Positions 30,201-43,800 of a stretch of 64,000 nucleotides of DNA are shown here, one piece after another. Made by a program: the position numbers and the translations under genes. The notes under the pieces are model-generated. The model made no database searches. It was not told the DNA's origin and saw only the letters and a program-made list of their open reading frames with translations. Positions within the stretch are counted from its first letter, which is position 1. Every line of letters begins with the position of its first letter. Source of the stretch: Nematostella vectensis (lineage: Eukaryota > Cnidaria > Anthozoa > Actiniaria > Edwardsiidae); assembly GCF_932526225.1 (NCBI RefSeq), contig NC_064036.1, forward strand, positions 8,685,519-8,749,518, written 5' to 3'.

Positions 30201-33200
30201 CTTGGTTTGATGATATGAGCGTTTAAAGTTAAGATATTTCCTTTTCTGATTGCAGCCAAGACCACAACATCGTCAGCAACTACTGAAGGTAGGTTTATTA
30301 GATTCCATGTTTCAAATCATTACGGATGATTGAAACGTTATGGTAAATCTTATTTATTCTAAGTGAGTTTTCTTCCCACTTTGATTTTATTTTTGCACCT
30401 ATTAGGCACTACTGCGGCAACTCCGACCACATTGATTTCCCCGACAACAGAAGGTAAAACCTTATCTTTACTGAGATTGTCTGATCTTCTGTATCGGTTG
30501 CAAAATGGTTAACAATCTAATTTTGCATTTCCTTCTTGCAGCAGGACCTTGCTCTGGTGTGACTTGTGATTCTCCACCATACTCCACATGCAAAGTACAG
30601 GACGACAAACCCACATGTGTATGCGTAGAACCATGTCCTGAGATTCTAAAACCTGTGTACGGGAGTGATGGAAAGGATTACGACAACGAGTGCTTGTTGA
30701 AGTTGGCAGCCTGCAAATCCAAGAGCCGTATCCTAATCGCAGGCTTTGGTCGATACCGTAAGTAAAGGAGTTTTGAATGTTCGCTGTACCTCGACTTTTA
30801 TAATCTCTTCCTCACTTGGTTTGATCATATGAGCGTTTTGAGTTAAGATATTTCCTTTTCTGATTGCAGCCAAGACCACAACATCGTCAGCAACTACTGA
30901 AGGTAGGTTTATCAGATTCCATGTTTCAAATCATTACGGATGATTGAAACGTTATGGTAAATCTTATTTATTCTAAGTGAGTTTTCTTCTCACTTTGATT
31001 TTATTTTTGCACCTATTAGGCACTACTGCGGCAACTCCGACCACATTGATTTCCCCGACAACAGAAGGTAAAACCTTATCTTTACTGAGATTATCTGATG
31101 TTCTGTATCGGTTGCAAAATGGTTAACAATCTAATTTTGCATTTCCTTCTTGCAGCAGGACCTTGCTCTGGTGTGACTTGTGATTCTCCACCATACTCCA
31201 CATGCAAAGTACAGGACGACAAACCCACATGTGTATGCGTAGAACCATGTCCTGAGATTCTCAAACCTGTGTACGGGAGTGATGGAAGGGATTACGACAA
31301 CGAGTGCTTGTTGAAGTTGGCAGCCTGCAAATCCAAGAGCCGTATCCTAATCGCAGGCTTTGGTCGCTACCGTAAGTAAAGGAGTTTTGAATGTTCGCTA
31401 TACCTCGACTTCTATAATCTCTGCCTCACTTGGTTGGATCATATGAGCGTTTTGAGTTAAGATATTTCCTTTTCTGATTGCAGCCAAGACCGCAACATCG
31501 TCAGCAACTACTGAAGGTAGGTTAATCAGATTCCATGTTTTAAATCATTACGGATGATTGAAACGTTATGGGAAGTCGTATTTAATCTAATGGCGTTTTC
31601 TTCATTTTTCCACCTATTAGGCACTACTGCGGCAACTCCGACCACATTGATTTCCCCGACAACTGAAGGTAAAACTTTAGCTTTTCCGCGATTACCTGAT
31701 TTCCTGTATCGGTTGGAAAATGGTTAACAATATAATTTTGCATTTCCTTCTTGCAGCAGGACCTTGCTCTGGTGTGACTTGTGATTCTCCACCATACTCC
31801 ACATGCAAAGTACAGGACGACAAACCCACATGTGTATGCGTAGAACCATGTCCTGAGATTCTCAAACCTGTGTACGGGAGTGATGGAAAGGATTACGACA
31901 ACGAGTGCTTGTTGAAGTTGGCAGCCTGCAAATCCAAGAGCCGTATCCTAATCGCAGGCTTTGGTCGTTTCCGTAAGTAAAGGAGTTTTGAATGTTCGCT
32001 ATACCTCGACTTTTATAATCTCTGCCTCACTTGGTTTGATGATATGAGCGTTTTAAGTTAAGATATTTCCTTTTCTGATTGCAGCCAAGACCACAACATC
32101 GTCAGCAACTACTGAAGGTAGGTTAATCAGATTCCATGTTTCAAATCATTACGGATGATTGAAACGTTATGGGAAGTCGTATTTAATCTAATGGCGTTTT
32201 CTTCTCACTTTGGTTTTATTTTTCCACCTATTAGGCACTACTGCGGCAACTCCGACCACATTGATTTCCCCGACAACGGAAGGTAAAACTTTAGCTTTAC
32301 CGCGATTACCTGATTTTCTGTATCGGTTGGAAAATGGTTAACAATATAATTTTGCATTTCCTTCTTGCAGCAGGACCTTGCTCTGGTGTGACTTGTGATT
32401 CTCCACCATACTCCACATGCAAAGTACAGGACGACAAACCCACATGTGTATGCGTAGAACCATGTCCTGAGATTCTCAAACCTGTGTACGGGAGTGATGG
32501 AAAGGATTACGACAACGAGTGCTTGTTGAAGTTGGCAGCCTGCAAATCCAAGAGCCGTATCCTAATCGCAGGCTTTGGTCGTTACCGTAAGTAAAGGAGT
32601 TTTGAATGTTCGCTATACCTCGACTTTTATAATCTCTGCCTCACTTGGTTTGATCATATGAGCGTTTTCAGTTAAGATATTTCCTTTTCTGATTGCAGCC
32701 AAGACCACAACATCGTCAGCAACTACTGAAGGTAGGTTTATCAGATTCCATGTTTCAAATCATTACGGATGATTGAAACGTTATGGTAAATCTTATTTAG
32801 TCTAAGTGAGTTTTCTTCTCACTTTGATTTTATTTTTGCACCTATTAGGCACTACTGCGGCAACTCCGACCACATTGATTTCCCCAACAACAGAAGGTAA
32901 AACCTTAGCTTTACTGAGATTATCTGATCTTCTGTATTAGTTGGAAAATGGTTAACAATCTAATTTTGCATTTCATTCTTGCAGCAGGACCTTGCTCTGG
33001 TGTGACTTGTGATTCTCCACCATACTCCACATGCAAAGTACAGGACGACAAACCCACATGTGTATGCGTAGAACCATGTCCTGAGATTCTTAAACCTGTG
33101 TACGGGAGTGATGGAAAGGATTACGACAACGAGTGCTTGTTGAAGTTGGCAGCCTGCAAATCCAAGAGCCGTATCCTAATCGCAGGCTTTGGTCGCTACC

Positions 33201-34729
33201 GTAAGTAAAGGAGTTTTGAATTTTTGCTTTACCTCGACTTTTATAATCTCGGCCTCACTTGGTTCGATGATATGAGCGTTTTGAGTTAAGATATTTCCTT
33301 TTCTGATTGCAGCCAAGAGCACAACATCGTCAGCAACTACTGAAGGTAGGTTTATCAGATTCAATGTTTCAAATCATTACGGAAGATTGAAACCTTATGA
33401 GAACTCGTATTTAGTCGAAGTGCGTTTTCTTCTCACTTTGATTTTAATTTTGCACCTATTAGGCACTACTGCGGCAACTCCGACCACATTGATTTCCCCG
33501 ACAACAGAAGGTAAAACCATATCTTTACTGAGATTATCTGATCTTCTGTATTAGTTGGAAAATGGTTAACAATCTAATTTTGCATTTCATTCTTGCAGCA
33601 GGACCTTGCTCTGGTGTAACTTGTGATTCTCCACCATACTCCACATGCAAAGTACAGGACGACAAACCCACATGTGTATGCGTAGAACCATGTCCTGAGA
33701 TTCTCAAACCTGTGTACGGGAGTGATGGAAAGGATTACGACAACGAGTGCTTGTTGAAGTTGTCAGCCTGCAAATCCAAGAGCCGTATCCTAATCGCAGG
33801 CTTTGGTCGTTACCGTAAGTAAATTAGTTTTGAATGTTCGCTATACCTCGACTTATATATGCTCTGCCTCACTTGGTTTGATGATATGAGCGTTTTGAGT
33901 TAAGATATTTCCTTTTCTGATTGCAGCCAAGACAACAACATCGTCAGCAACTACTGAAGGTAGGTTTATCAGATTCCATGTTTTAAATCATTACGGATGA
34001 TTGTAACGTTATGGGAAATCGTATTTATTTTAAGTGAGTTTTCTTCTCACTTTGATTTTATTTTTGCACCTATTAGACACTACTGCGGCAACTCCGACCA
34101 CATTGATTTCCCCGACAACAGAAGTTAAAACTTTAGCTTTATTTATATAATATGGTTCACCAAAAACATATATTTAGCTCTGATATATACATATATTTTA
34201 TTACTCTTTTAAACTTTTGCCTGTATCAACTGATCAAGTTTTGGAAAGTTTTCAATTATTTGTGCAGACCCTGAGATGCTTTTTCAAATGTATGTATCCT
34301 CAGATCCTTGCACAAATGCAGTATGCACTGCCCCTTTTGCCATCTGCTTGGCGGTGGAAAGAGAGGCGATTTGTACCTGTCGCTCCTGCCCTTTGATCAA
34401 CATACCGGTTTGTGGTTCGGATGGTGCTCAGTACGATAGCGAATGCGCCTTGCAGCAGCAGGCCTGCCAAACCGACACTGATATCACAGTGATCAGCGAA
34501 GGACCTTGTCGTAAGTATATTCAAGACGTGAAAACTGTTGTGAACAATTTTGTTTCAAATGCTGTTACCATGTTGACTAATATTTGTAGTTTTATTCTTC
34601 ACAGGAGTCACCGAAAAGCCTTTATTTTGCCTTCTATAACAGCCTAAATAATATAAAACTAAACCTATCATAAACCTTAAAACATTCACATTGTTCTTGT
34701 TAAGCCAAGACATTTAATCTTAAACCTAT

Positions 34730-34772
<43 letters not shown>

Positions 34773-34775
34773 TTT

Positions 34776-34806
<31 letters not shown>

Positions 34807-37800
34807 ACTTAGACAATATGCGCGATGTAAATCTTATTCTTAAACTAAACGCCGCTTCCATGTTTTAGCGACGACTGAGCCACTGACTTCCACTAAAGTG
34901 ACCACAACTGCAGGTATGTTACAGCGTGAGTTTCAAGGTGGACTTAATAAACTCTGGACAGCCTGGTGACATTCGGTGATTTATGGTTGTGTGCCTCTTA
35001 GCTGATCCATGTGCTGGCTTCAACTGCGATTCACCGCCGTTCTCGACATGTAAAGTTCAGGATGACGGCAAACCAGCTTGCGTGTGTCCACCCAAATGCG
35101 AGAAAGTCTACGACCCCGTCTATGGATCAGATGGAAAGAACTACGACAATGAGTGCGAGCTTAAACGGGCAGCGTGCACATCCAATAGACGTATCATCTT
35201 GGCCGGCAGAGGACGTGTCCGTAAGTAATGTTGTGTTGAAGAGGATAAATTGTGACTCTATCCTTTCTTTGTGATACACAATAACTAATTTGCTCCATTT
35301 TCAGCAACCACAACACCACTGCCAACTACAACACCTTTACCAACAACTGAAGGTAGTTTTGATTGCTTCGTTAACGAAAATATATCAGCCAAACTTTTAT
35401 TTAAGTTCTGCCTTAAACAACACCACAGAAGGAATCTAAATAGCGACCCATATCAATTTTTCATTTCGTTAAAAAAACTTCTGATATAGTTTTTTTTTCT
35501 CAGCAACGACTACTGAACTTCCAACAACACCAGGTAGGCAAATCGCTTATTGATATTTATATACACTAGGAGGCGCCTGATTTTAACATTGCATATTTTC
35601 CTTGAAATCATATTCTACCTTTTTTTACCAATTACGTTTTATTTTCCTTAAAACAATTATCTGTCATTGAACAGAGAAGGCTGTTGTCAAAACTAACTGT
35701 TGCCCTTTAATCAGATCCATGTGCTGGCTTTAGCTGCGATTCACCACCGTTCTCGACATGTAAAGTTCAGGATGACGGCAAACCAGCTTGCGTGTGTCCA
35801 CCCCAGTGCGAGAAAGTCTACGACCCAGTCTATGGATCAGATGGAAAGAATTACGACAACGAGTGCGAGCTTAAACGGGCAGCGTGCACATCCAATAGAC
35901 GTATCATTTTGGCCGGCAGAGGACGTGTCCGTAAGTATAAGTATAAAAAAAAACGGATCCTAAATGTGGAAAAATGCTTAAAGTGTTTTTTTCTTAAAAG
36001 CAACCACAACTCCAGTGCCAACGACAACGCAAGGTATTGTTTCTGGAAATTATTTTCTAGCTGTTTTACCATTTGGTTTCTATTTCACTATAAAAACACG
36101 CTGTCAATGGACATAGATGGCTATGGCAATACTAAATGTCACCCATTTGTTCAGATCCATGCGCTGGCTTTAACTGCGATTCACCGCCGTACTCGACATG
36201 CAAAGTTCAGGATAACGGCAAACCAGCTTGCGTGTGTCAATCTGGATGTTCAAAGATTCTTAAGCGCGTGCGCGGATCAGACGGCAAGATCTACGACAAT
36301 GAGTGTTTGCTGAAACTAGCAGCTTGTACCACCAACAAGCGTATTATTTTGGAGGCCTTCCTGGGACCGCGTAAGTTGTGAACAAGTCAATAAATTACTT
36401 TTTGATTTTCTCTTTAATCTTTGTTGTTGTTGTTTTTTTAATACCGTTTTTTTTATCTCTATACCTTCAGCAACCACGCCAACACCTACCACAACGCCAA
36501 TTCCGAGAACGGAAGGTAGTACTTGTCTCTTTTTATGTTTCTTTAAAATCATTTTTAGGCTAGGTTCCAACTATAGGTCGATGTTTTTTCAAAAGAATGT
36601 TGTTCACGTTGTTATTTATAATTTTTTAATCAAAATACTATAATTTGTTTACGCGTGATATTAAATAAGGTGCGAAAGTGAGATTTAGATAAATTGCATA
36701 CGGTCTATTGACTTTTATTGACCCATTACCACGTAACAAAAGCACGCTTTTTATAATATTTTTAATATTGGGACACCAGGCCTTCTTTGATTTTTTAGAA
36801 CTATTCTGAGATTTGACATACATTTCCCCCTTCCTAGAAAGGTGTATCATTCTTTGCGGTTTTGCGAATCAAAACTATATCTTTAATGAAACACGAAAAT
36901 AGATCAAATAAGATACTCTGTGCTGATTGAAGACATCTTGCCCTGATTTTATTTCGCGGCTATTGTTCCGTATTTTATTTTTCAAAGATATATTTTGTTG
37001 GAGCATCATAATTTTAATGAGATTAACGTCAGTTTGCTCATCAATTCGCACAGCTTCCCCGTTATGTTTATTTTACATACCTGAGAAATATTGTTTTATT
37101 GATTATATATAGTTTCAAATCCATCACGCATCTCGTGTGAGCGTATCGTGATTAGTTGTAGGCCTTTGTCGTGTCCGGTATTTAGGATTCGGTGCAATAC
37201 CTTTTTAACGAAGCTTATAAATGCTGAAATGATTATGTTCCTTTATTTAATCCCTGTGCTCAAGGTGATTCAGCAGTAATTGCTGTTTCTATTAATTAAG
37301 CTTGAGGTACTAACATCCCTATTCCTTGCAGTGACCCGCCCCTCTACACCAACTACAGGAGGTTAGTTGTAACTTCCTTTTCTTTTCCTCAAATATGATT
37401 ATCTAACACAGCCCTTTTTTTTTTTTGCTTTTTTTGTACACATCGGCACGAGTATAGTTACGCCTTTTGCCGTTGTATAGTATACCCATATTTTTGGTAC
37501 AAACGTAATCATGCCTTTACCGGGCCTGTTTGTCGGCTATACATTTAATAAACTAACATAGTTGTGCTCTTTCCCCTTATTTAGCGTACCCATGTGTCGG
37601 CTATCTGTGCACATGGCCGCCTTACTCTACCTGTCGGGTGAGTGATGGTAAGCCAAGCTGCGTGTGTCCTCCTGGTTGCCCTAAGATCTTGCGACATGTC
37701 TGTGGCTCCGATGGCACAACCTACGACAATAGCTGCTTGCTAAGGCTGACTGCTTGTCAACAGAAGAAACGAATAAGAGTCAGGGGCTTTGGACATTGTC

Positions 37801-40800
37801 GTGAGTACCAATTTTTTTTTTTAACGCAAGTGTATATAGATTGGTATAAATAACTACGTGTCATCTACTGTTTTGGTTACCTCTTCTGTTTCTTTCCTCT
37901 CCCATCTGCTATAGGTAAACCTTTTTATCCATTTCCTCGATCTTTCGTGGATTCCTGTGATTAACAACTTTAAGTTTCACTACCAATATTTCAGGGTATG
38001 AGTAAGCCTGAACTATAAAGGGACTTGAAAACAGCACCCAGCATTGCTGTCAAAGTTTCTTGTTGACCACAAGACAAAGGAAATGCTTACAGCTTCATAA
38101 AACATACTTTAAAAACAGTGTAAAATCAGTGCATCGCGCGACTCATTTCGCGTAGGCTTGATGCATTTAGCTTTTTAATGAATTTTTCCCTTGGGCCACC
38201 CAAAGGGTCGGAACACGAAGATTATTTCTGAGAGAAATCAAAACCAAGAAGCTTGTTTACAGTACGTCTATCCTCCCATGTTTGACTGTCGTTGTGTCCA
38301 AGAAGTCTATATTATGATATATCTTACAAAAGTTTGATTGATTTTGTAGTATTAGCGTTTGTCATACACTCACGAAATTCGGAGTCTCGGAATGTTTCTA
38401 TTAGAACCTGAAATTCTACTGTTACCTCATTTCCAGCATCCACACCGAAGCCCAGTGTTACTCCAAGCCCAACAGGTAGGAACTCCGTACCACGAAGAAT
38501 CATCATAAGATCATCATTCCCGAAATAGTGCAGTCATTATTAGAGTACCTTTAAGTCGAACTTATTGCAGTAAATTCTGCACTGTTAATATAGAGACCTG
38601 TAAATACCAACACTAATTCATTACCTGCATACGAATGTCTACTTGTAGTGGACCCTTGCTCTGGTTATCAGTGCAAGTCACCGCCCTTCTCGACTTGCCG
38701 GGCTCAAGATGGCAAGCCCGTGTGTGTCTGCCCGCCTGGCTGTCCGTCTGAAGTGAAGCCCGTTTGTGGAACTGATGGCGTCACGTACGATAATCTGTGC
38801 TCCCTGAGACTCAAGGCGTGTACAGACAACACCAGGACGCGGTTCAAAGCCTTCGGAGAATGTGGTTAGCGCCCGCCGAAAGGCCGTATTTCTCATCCAT
38901 CAAATACTCCTAATATTTAGTTCAACTTCTCTGATTTTCCATACGATATTGAATACCACGGTCACTATCCGTTATGTGTCTCTACTCTGTAGCTTTGTGC
39001 CATCAGTAAGGTTTAGTGCGCCCACGATTCGCAGAACTACATAATCTTGTTCTTCTGCTTTAGGTAGAACTACCGTTCCTCCGGTATCCACAAGCAGCCC
39101 GACCCCTACCCCACAAGGTAAAAGACATATGCTCATAAAACTCAACACAAAGATACATGTAAGAGAACAACCAATATTGTATTCCTCGCTACAGATCCGT
39201 GCACTGGCTTCAACTGCGACACACCGCCGTACTCAACATGTAAAGTTCAGGATGACGGCAAACCAGCTTGCGTGTGTCCTTCTAAATGTCCCGAGATTCT
39301 TAAGCGCGTGCGTGGATCAGACGGCAAGATCTACGACAATGAGTGTTTGCTGAAACAGGCAGCTTGTACCACCAACAAGCGTATAATTATGGAGGCCTTC
39401 TTGGGACCACGTAAGCTGAATAAGTCAACAGTTTATATAATCTATACATTTAAATTCTTATTAGAAGCAAAATGTTTCTTAAAAAAGCTAACGTTATACG
39501 TACCTATGATCTATTTATGCAGCCACCACGCCACCCCCTATAACGACGGCAATTCCGACAACGAAAGGTAATTTGAAACAGTATCTAAATCGTGTAATGG
39601 CTATGCAAAATAAAGATCGGATCTGTAATAAAATATTCTGAAAACGTATTTTTTAAAGCAACCGCAACTCCAGTACCAACCACAACTTCTCTGCCATCGA
39701 CAACCCAAGTACCGACGACGCAAGGTAGTTCCTTGAAATGATAGTCTTGTTATTTTGCCACTTGGTTCTTATTTTCCTGTAATAAATACCCTCTCGTTAT
39801 TAAACAGAAAAGGCTATGACAAAACTAAATATTACCCGTTTGATCAGATCCATGTGCTGGCTTCAACTGTGATTCACCACCGTACTCGACATGTAAAGTT
39901 CAGGATGACGACAAACCAGCTTGCGTGTGTCCACCCAAATGCGAGAAAGTCTACGACCCAGTCTATGGATCAGATGGAAAGAACTACGACAACGAGTGCG
40001 AGCTTAAACGGGCAGCGTGCACATCCAATAGACGTATCATTTTGGCCGGCAGAGGACGTGTCCGTAAGTATTACTATAAAAAAAAATCTGATCTAAAATA
40101 TGGATAGGTGATAGAAACGTTTTTCTCTTTATAGCAACTACATCACCACCCACCACAACACCCGTGCCGACAAGTCCTGGTAAATCCTTCTTCTTTCACT
40201 TTGTTGTTGGAAGGTTGTGGTATAGCAATACCGATGGCAATATTGATGTTATTGAGATGTTATACTTTATAGATGATCCATGTGCTGGCTTCAACTGCGA
40301 TTCACCACCGTACTCGACATGTAAAGTTCAGGATGACGACAAACCAGCTTGCGTGTGTCCACCCAAATGCGAGAAAGTCTACGACCCAGTCTATGGATCA
40401 GATGGAAAGAACTACGACAACGAGTGCGAGCTTAAACGGGCAGCGTGCACATCCAATAGACGTATCATTTTGGCCGGCAGAGGACGTGTCCGTAAGTATT
40501 ACTATAAAAAAAAATCTGATCTAAAATATGGATAGGTGATAGAAACGTTTTTCTCTTTATAGCAACTACATCACCACCCACCACAACACCCGTGCCGACA
40601 AGTCCTGGTAAATCCTTCTTCTTTCACTTTGTTGTTGGAAGGTTGTGGTATAGCAATACCGATGGCAATATTGATGTTATTGAGATGTTATACTTTATAG
40701 ATGATCCATGTGCTGGCTTCAACTGCGATTCACCACCGTACTCGACCTGTAAAGTTCAGGATGACGACAAACCAGCTTGCGTGTGTCAATCTGGATGTTC

Positions 40801-43800
40801 AAAGATTCTTAAGCGCGTGCGCGGATCAGACGGCAAGATCTACGACAATGAGTGTTTGCTGAAACTAGCAGCTTGTACCACCAACAAGCGAATTATTTTG
40901 GAGGCCTTCCTGGGACCGCGTAAGCTGAATAAGTCGACGGTTTATATAGTTTATAACTTGATATATATCGAGTTCGAGTTTTCTATGAGTCAATAGTCAT
41001 TACCCCGTACCTCACACTACCTTCAAAAAAGTTACGATTTTAATAATTCTCAGTAATAAATACTCAATATCTATATATATATATATATAATGCGTGTATA
41101 CAAGCCTGTTTCGTGGTTGCCCACTCATCAGGAGATTTATGATAAATTTATGATTTATAATAAATTTATAATATATATATATATATATATATATTTAGTA
41201 TAAATCCATTCACATACTATAACGAATCTCGAAATATGTTGCTATATATTAAAAATTCCTTTACCATTGTTGTATTTCTGCAGCAACCACTCCGCCATCT
41301 ACAACAACACCAGTTCCAACAACAAAAGGTAGTTTATCAGATTGCAGAGATTGCAGTTTGTGTAGAATCCGAATCTATCGGCTTGGAATTTTAATACATT
41401 AAAAGCCCGTTTGCTCAATTTCCTCAAGGGGAATTTCTTTGACTCGGATGTTAGCTCAAGTTAAAGGGTCACTCACTTGCACCTTGTGTTATAAAATCAC
41501 GCGAAATAATCAAAATATCTATCCAGATTTATTTAATAACCTTAAATCTGTCTGACAAATATAATAATGTGGTTTGAACGCCTCACATCAATTAGATGGA
41601 AATGGATTCTATGAAAATAGTAATATTAGGTTTCGGAAGAGGCTGTACATTTACTCAAACCTTGAAATTGCATTAATACATAAATAAACCAAAAAGATTG
41701 TTTGCATACAAACCCTTTTTTGGTTCATTTCTAATTATTACACTTGGGAAGATTACACGTAATCATGAAGATTTTACGTCGTTGTTTTGTTACACACATT
41801 TTTATATTTTATTACTCTGTCTTAGAATAAGCGTGCGAGTGCCCGTAATGGGAATATGGTAAGGGTATTAAGAATTTGAATATGACATTTTCTGATGTCT
41901 TTTTGTTTTCCAGATCTTTGTGAGGGAGTTGAATGCGACGCACCTTATGCCACTTGTGTGAGCGTAGACGGGACCCCGACATGCGTCTGCCCGCGAAGGT
42001 GTCCCAAGAAGCTTATGCCAGTGTGCGGCTCCGATGGCAAAACATACAACAATGAGTGTCTAATGCGAGCTGCCTCTTGCAAAGCCAATAAAAATATCAC
42101 CGTATCTAGCTACTTCCCTTGTCGTGAGTATAAACAGTGATAGCTCTACTAAGCGCTAACCCTCGGACCGTGAAAAGTTGTCGCTTTATAGGGGTTTGAC
42201 TTTACACCTATATCAAACTGTTTTCAAAGTCATTGATAATAACAACTACGATTTTTCTTTTTTTTAGCGGAGACAGTTCCTCCAATCACTACTACTTCTC
42301 CGCCATCGCAAGGTAAAATAAAGCAATCTTAAAGCAATATTCAATTTACTCAACCAATTATAATGTATTCTTAAGAACATACTACCAAATTTTTCACAAA
42401 CGGATCATTGGGATTCATAAAGATTTACGTTTGACCTAATCAAATGTGTTTTTTAGTGAAATGTAAAGGGATTGTTGATGTCGCTTTCTTGGTCGACTCG
42501 TCTGGTAGCATCGGACGCAGAAACTGGGTCAAGATGAAGGCCTTTGTGAATAGTGTCATCAAGGAATTCACTGTTGGACCCGATGGAAATCACATGGCCG
42601 CCGTCGTATACAGCACAGGGGCAGAAGTAGCATTCGACTTTAACTCTTTGCAAGGTTCACAAATTACTGTAGAGGGCTATAAGACATTTGTGGACCGCAT
42701 GCGACACCAGCGAGGATACACATTTATTGACAAGGCGCTCGCTTTAGCAAACGAGCAGGTCTTCACTACCGCTAAAGGAATGAGAACCAATGTTGCGAAG
42801 GTGAATCAGTGGATTTGATATCCATCTCATACATTATTCGATGTATCTTCCTTATTATAATTTTTATACATTGAATGCATTTTACATTTACAGGTTGCAA
42901 TTGTTATAACTGACGGCATCCAAACCAAAGATCAAGGTCCCTTCACCCAGCTTGATAGAGCTGCTCAACCCATCAAGGAGAAGGGAGTGAATATCTACGC
43001 TCTTGGAATCGGCACAGATCTGGACTTGCCAGACTTGAAGCGCATGGCTAGCTCTGCTGACAACGTGCTCACGGCTGAATCCTTTGACGACTTGTTGATT
43101 GTGATTGATGAGATCAAATCCAAGATCTGCCTCCAAGGTAATTCCTTTTTTTTTTCGTTTTTGTAAGCCCTACTCAACTGCAATAGATCTTGCTTTGAAT
43201 TTTTTTTCGTGGATCTCTGTTTGCTCGAACTAAATGTATTCTAAAATGTTTGCAGTCCCTGTTGGAACACTCCCACCAACAACGTTAACAGCCCCGACGA
43301 CAACCCAAGCACCAACAACAGGTGAGGTCTTGGGAATCCAGCGATCACAGGATAATTTCAAGTTTTGGCGAAATCTGATTGCTCATCTTTTTATTCTGCG
43401 TTGTAGCTGATCCATGTGCTGGCTTCAACTGCGATTCACCACCGTACTCGACATGTGAAGTTCAGGATGACGGCAAACCAGCTTGCGTGTGTCCACCCAA
43501 ATGCGAGAAAGTCTACGACCCCGTCTATGGATCAGATGGAAAGAATTACGACAACGAGTGCGAGCTTAAACGGGCAGCTTGCACAACCAACAAACGTATT
43601 ATCTTGGCCGGCAGAGGACGTGTCCGTAAGTAATGTTCTTATATGTGTTGAAAGGATAAATTGTGACTTTATCCTTTCTTTGTGATGCACAATAACTAAT
43701 TTGCTCCATTTTCAGCAACCACAAAATCACTGCCAACTACAACACCTCTACCAACAACTGAAGGTAGTTTTGATTGCTTCGTTAACGAAAATATATCAGC

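Larger units (their letters stand above)
1..34124 (+). repeat. Tandem array of 56 FS/Kazal units of about 614 bp
   Basis: Each unit holds: intron end with acceptor ttcttgcag, 216-bp FS exon, donor GTAAGTAAAG, 33-bp linker exon starting 328 bp after the FS exon start (KTTTSSATTE), donor GTAGGT, 48-bp linker exon starting 478 bp after the FS exon start (GTTAATPTTLISPTTE), donor GTAAAA. FS exon spacing is 614 bp in most cases; 601 bp after units 15, 33, 35, 43 and 52 (short intron), 615-618 in a few, 442 after unit 17. Introns are almost as conserved as exons, which indicates recent or ongoing homogenisation. Predicted product is about 99 residues per unit, roughly 5,500 residues in all. The array may extend upstream of the window. 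Consensus residue numbers used below count the FS exon product from Ala1 to Tyr72. Confidence 0.97.

Noticed and set aside
1-34124. CRISPR-like regular repetition
   Set aside because: Units are over 600 bp, coding and spliced, with no short repeat-unique spacer pattern.
34605-34650. Possible linker exon after acceptor ttcacag (VTEKP...)
   Set aside because: No usable in-phase donor before the TAA stop, so not called.
34720-34810. AT-rich TTTA tract as a regulatory or replication element
   Set aside because: Ordinary microsatellite; nothing nearby supports a regulatory role.
35011-35274. ORFs starting MLASTAIHHR... in another frame over the DPCAGF exons
   Set aside because: Frame shadows of conserved FS exons; they run through donors and resemble no family.
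42453-42653. Minus-strand ORFs opposite VWA exons
   Set aside because: Complement of strongly conserved VWA coding sequence; no splice or start support.
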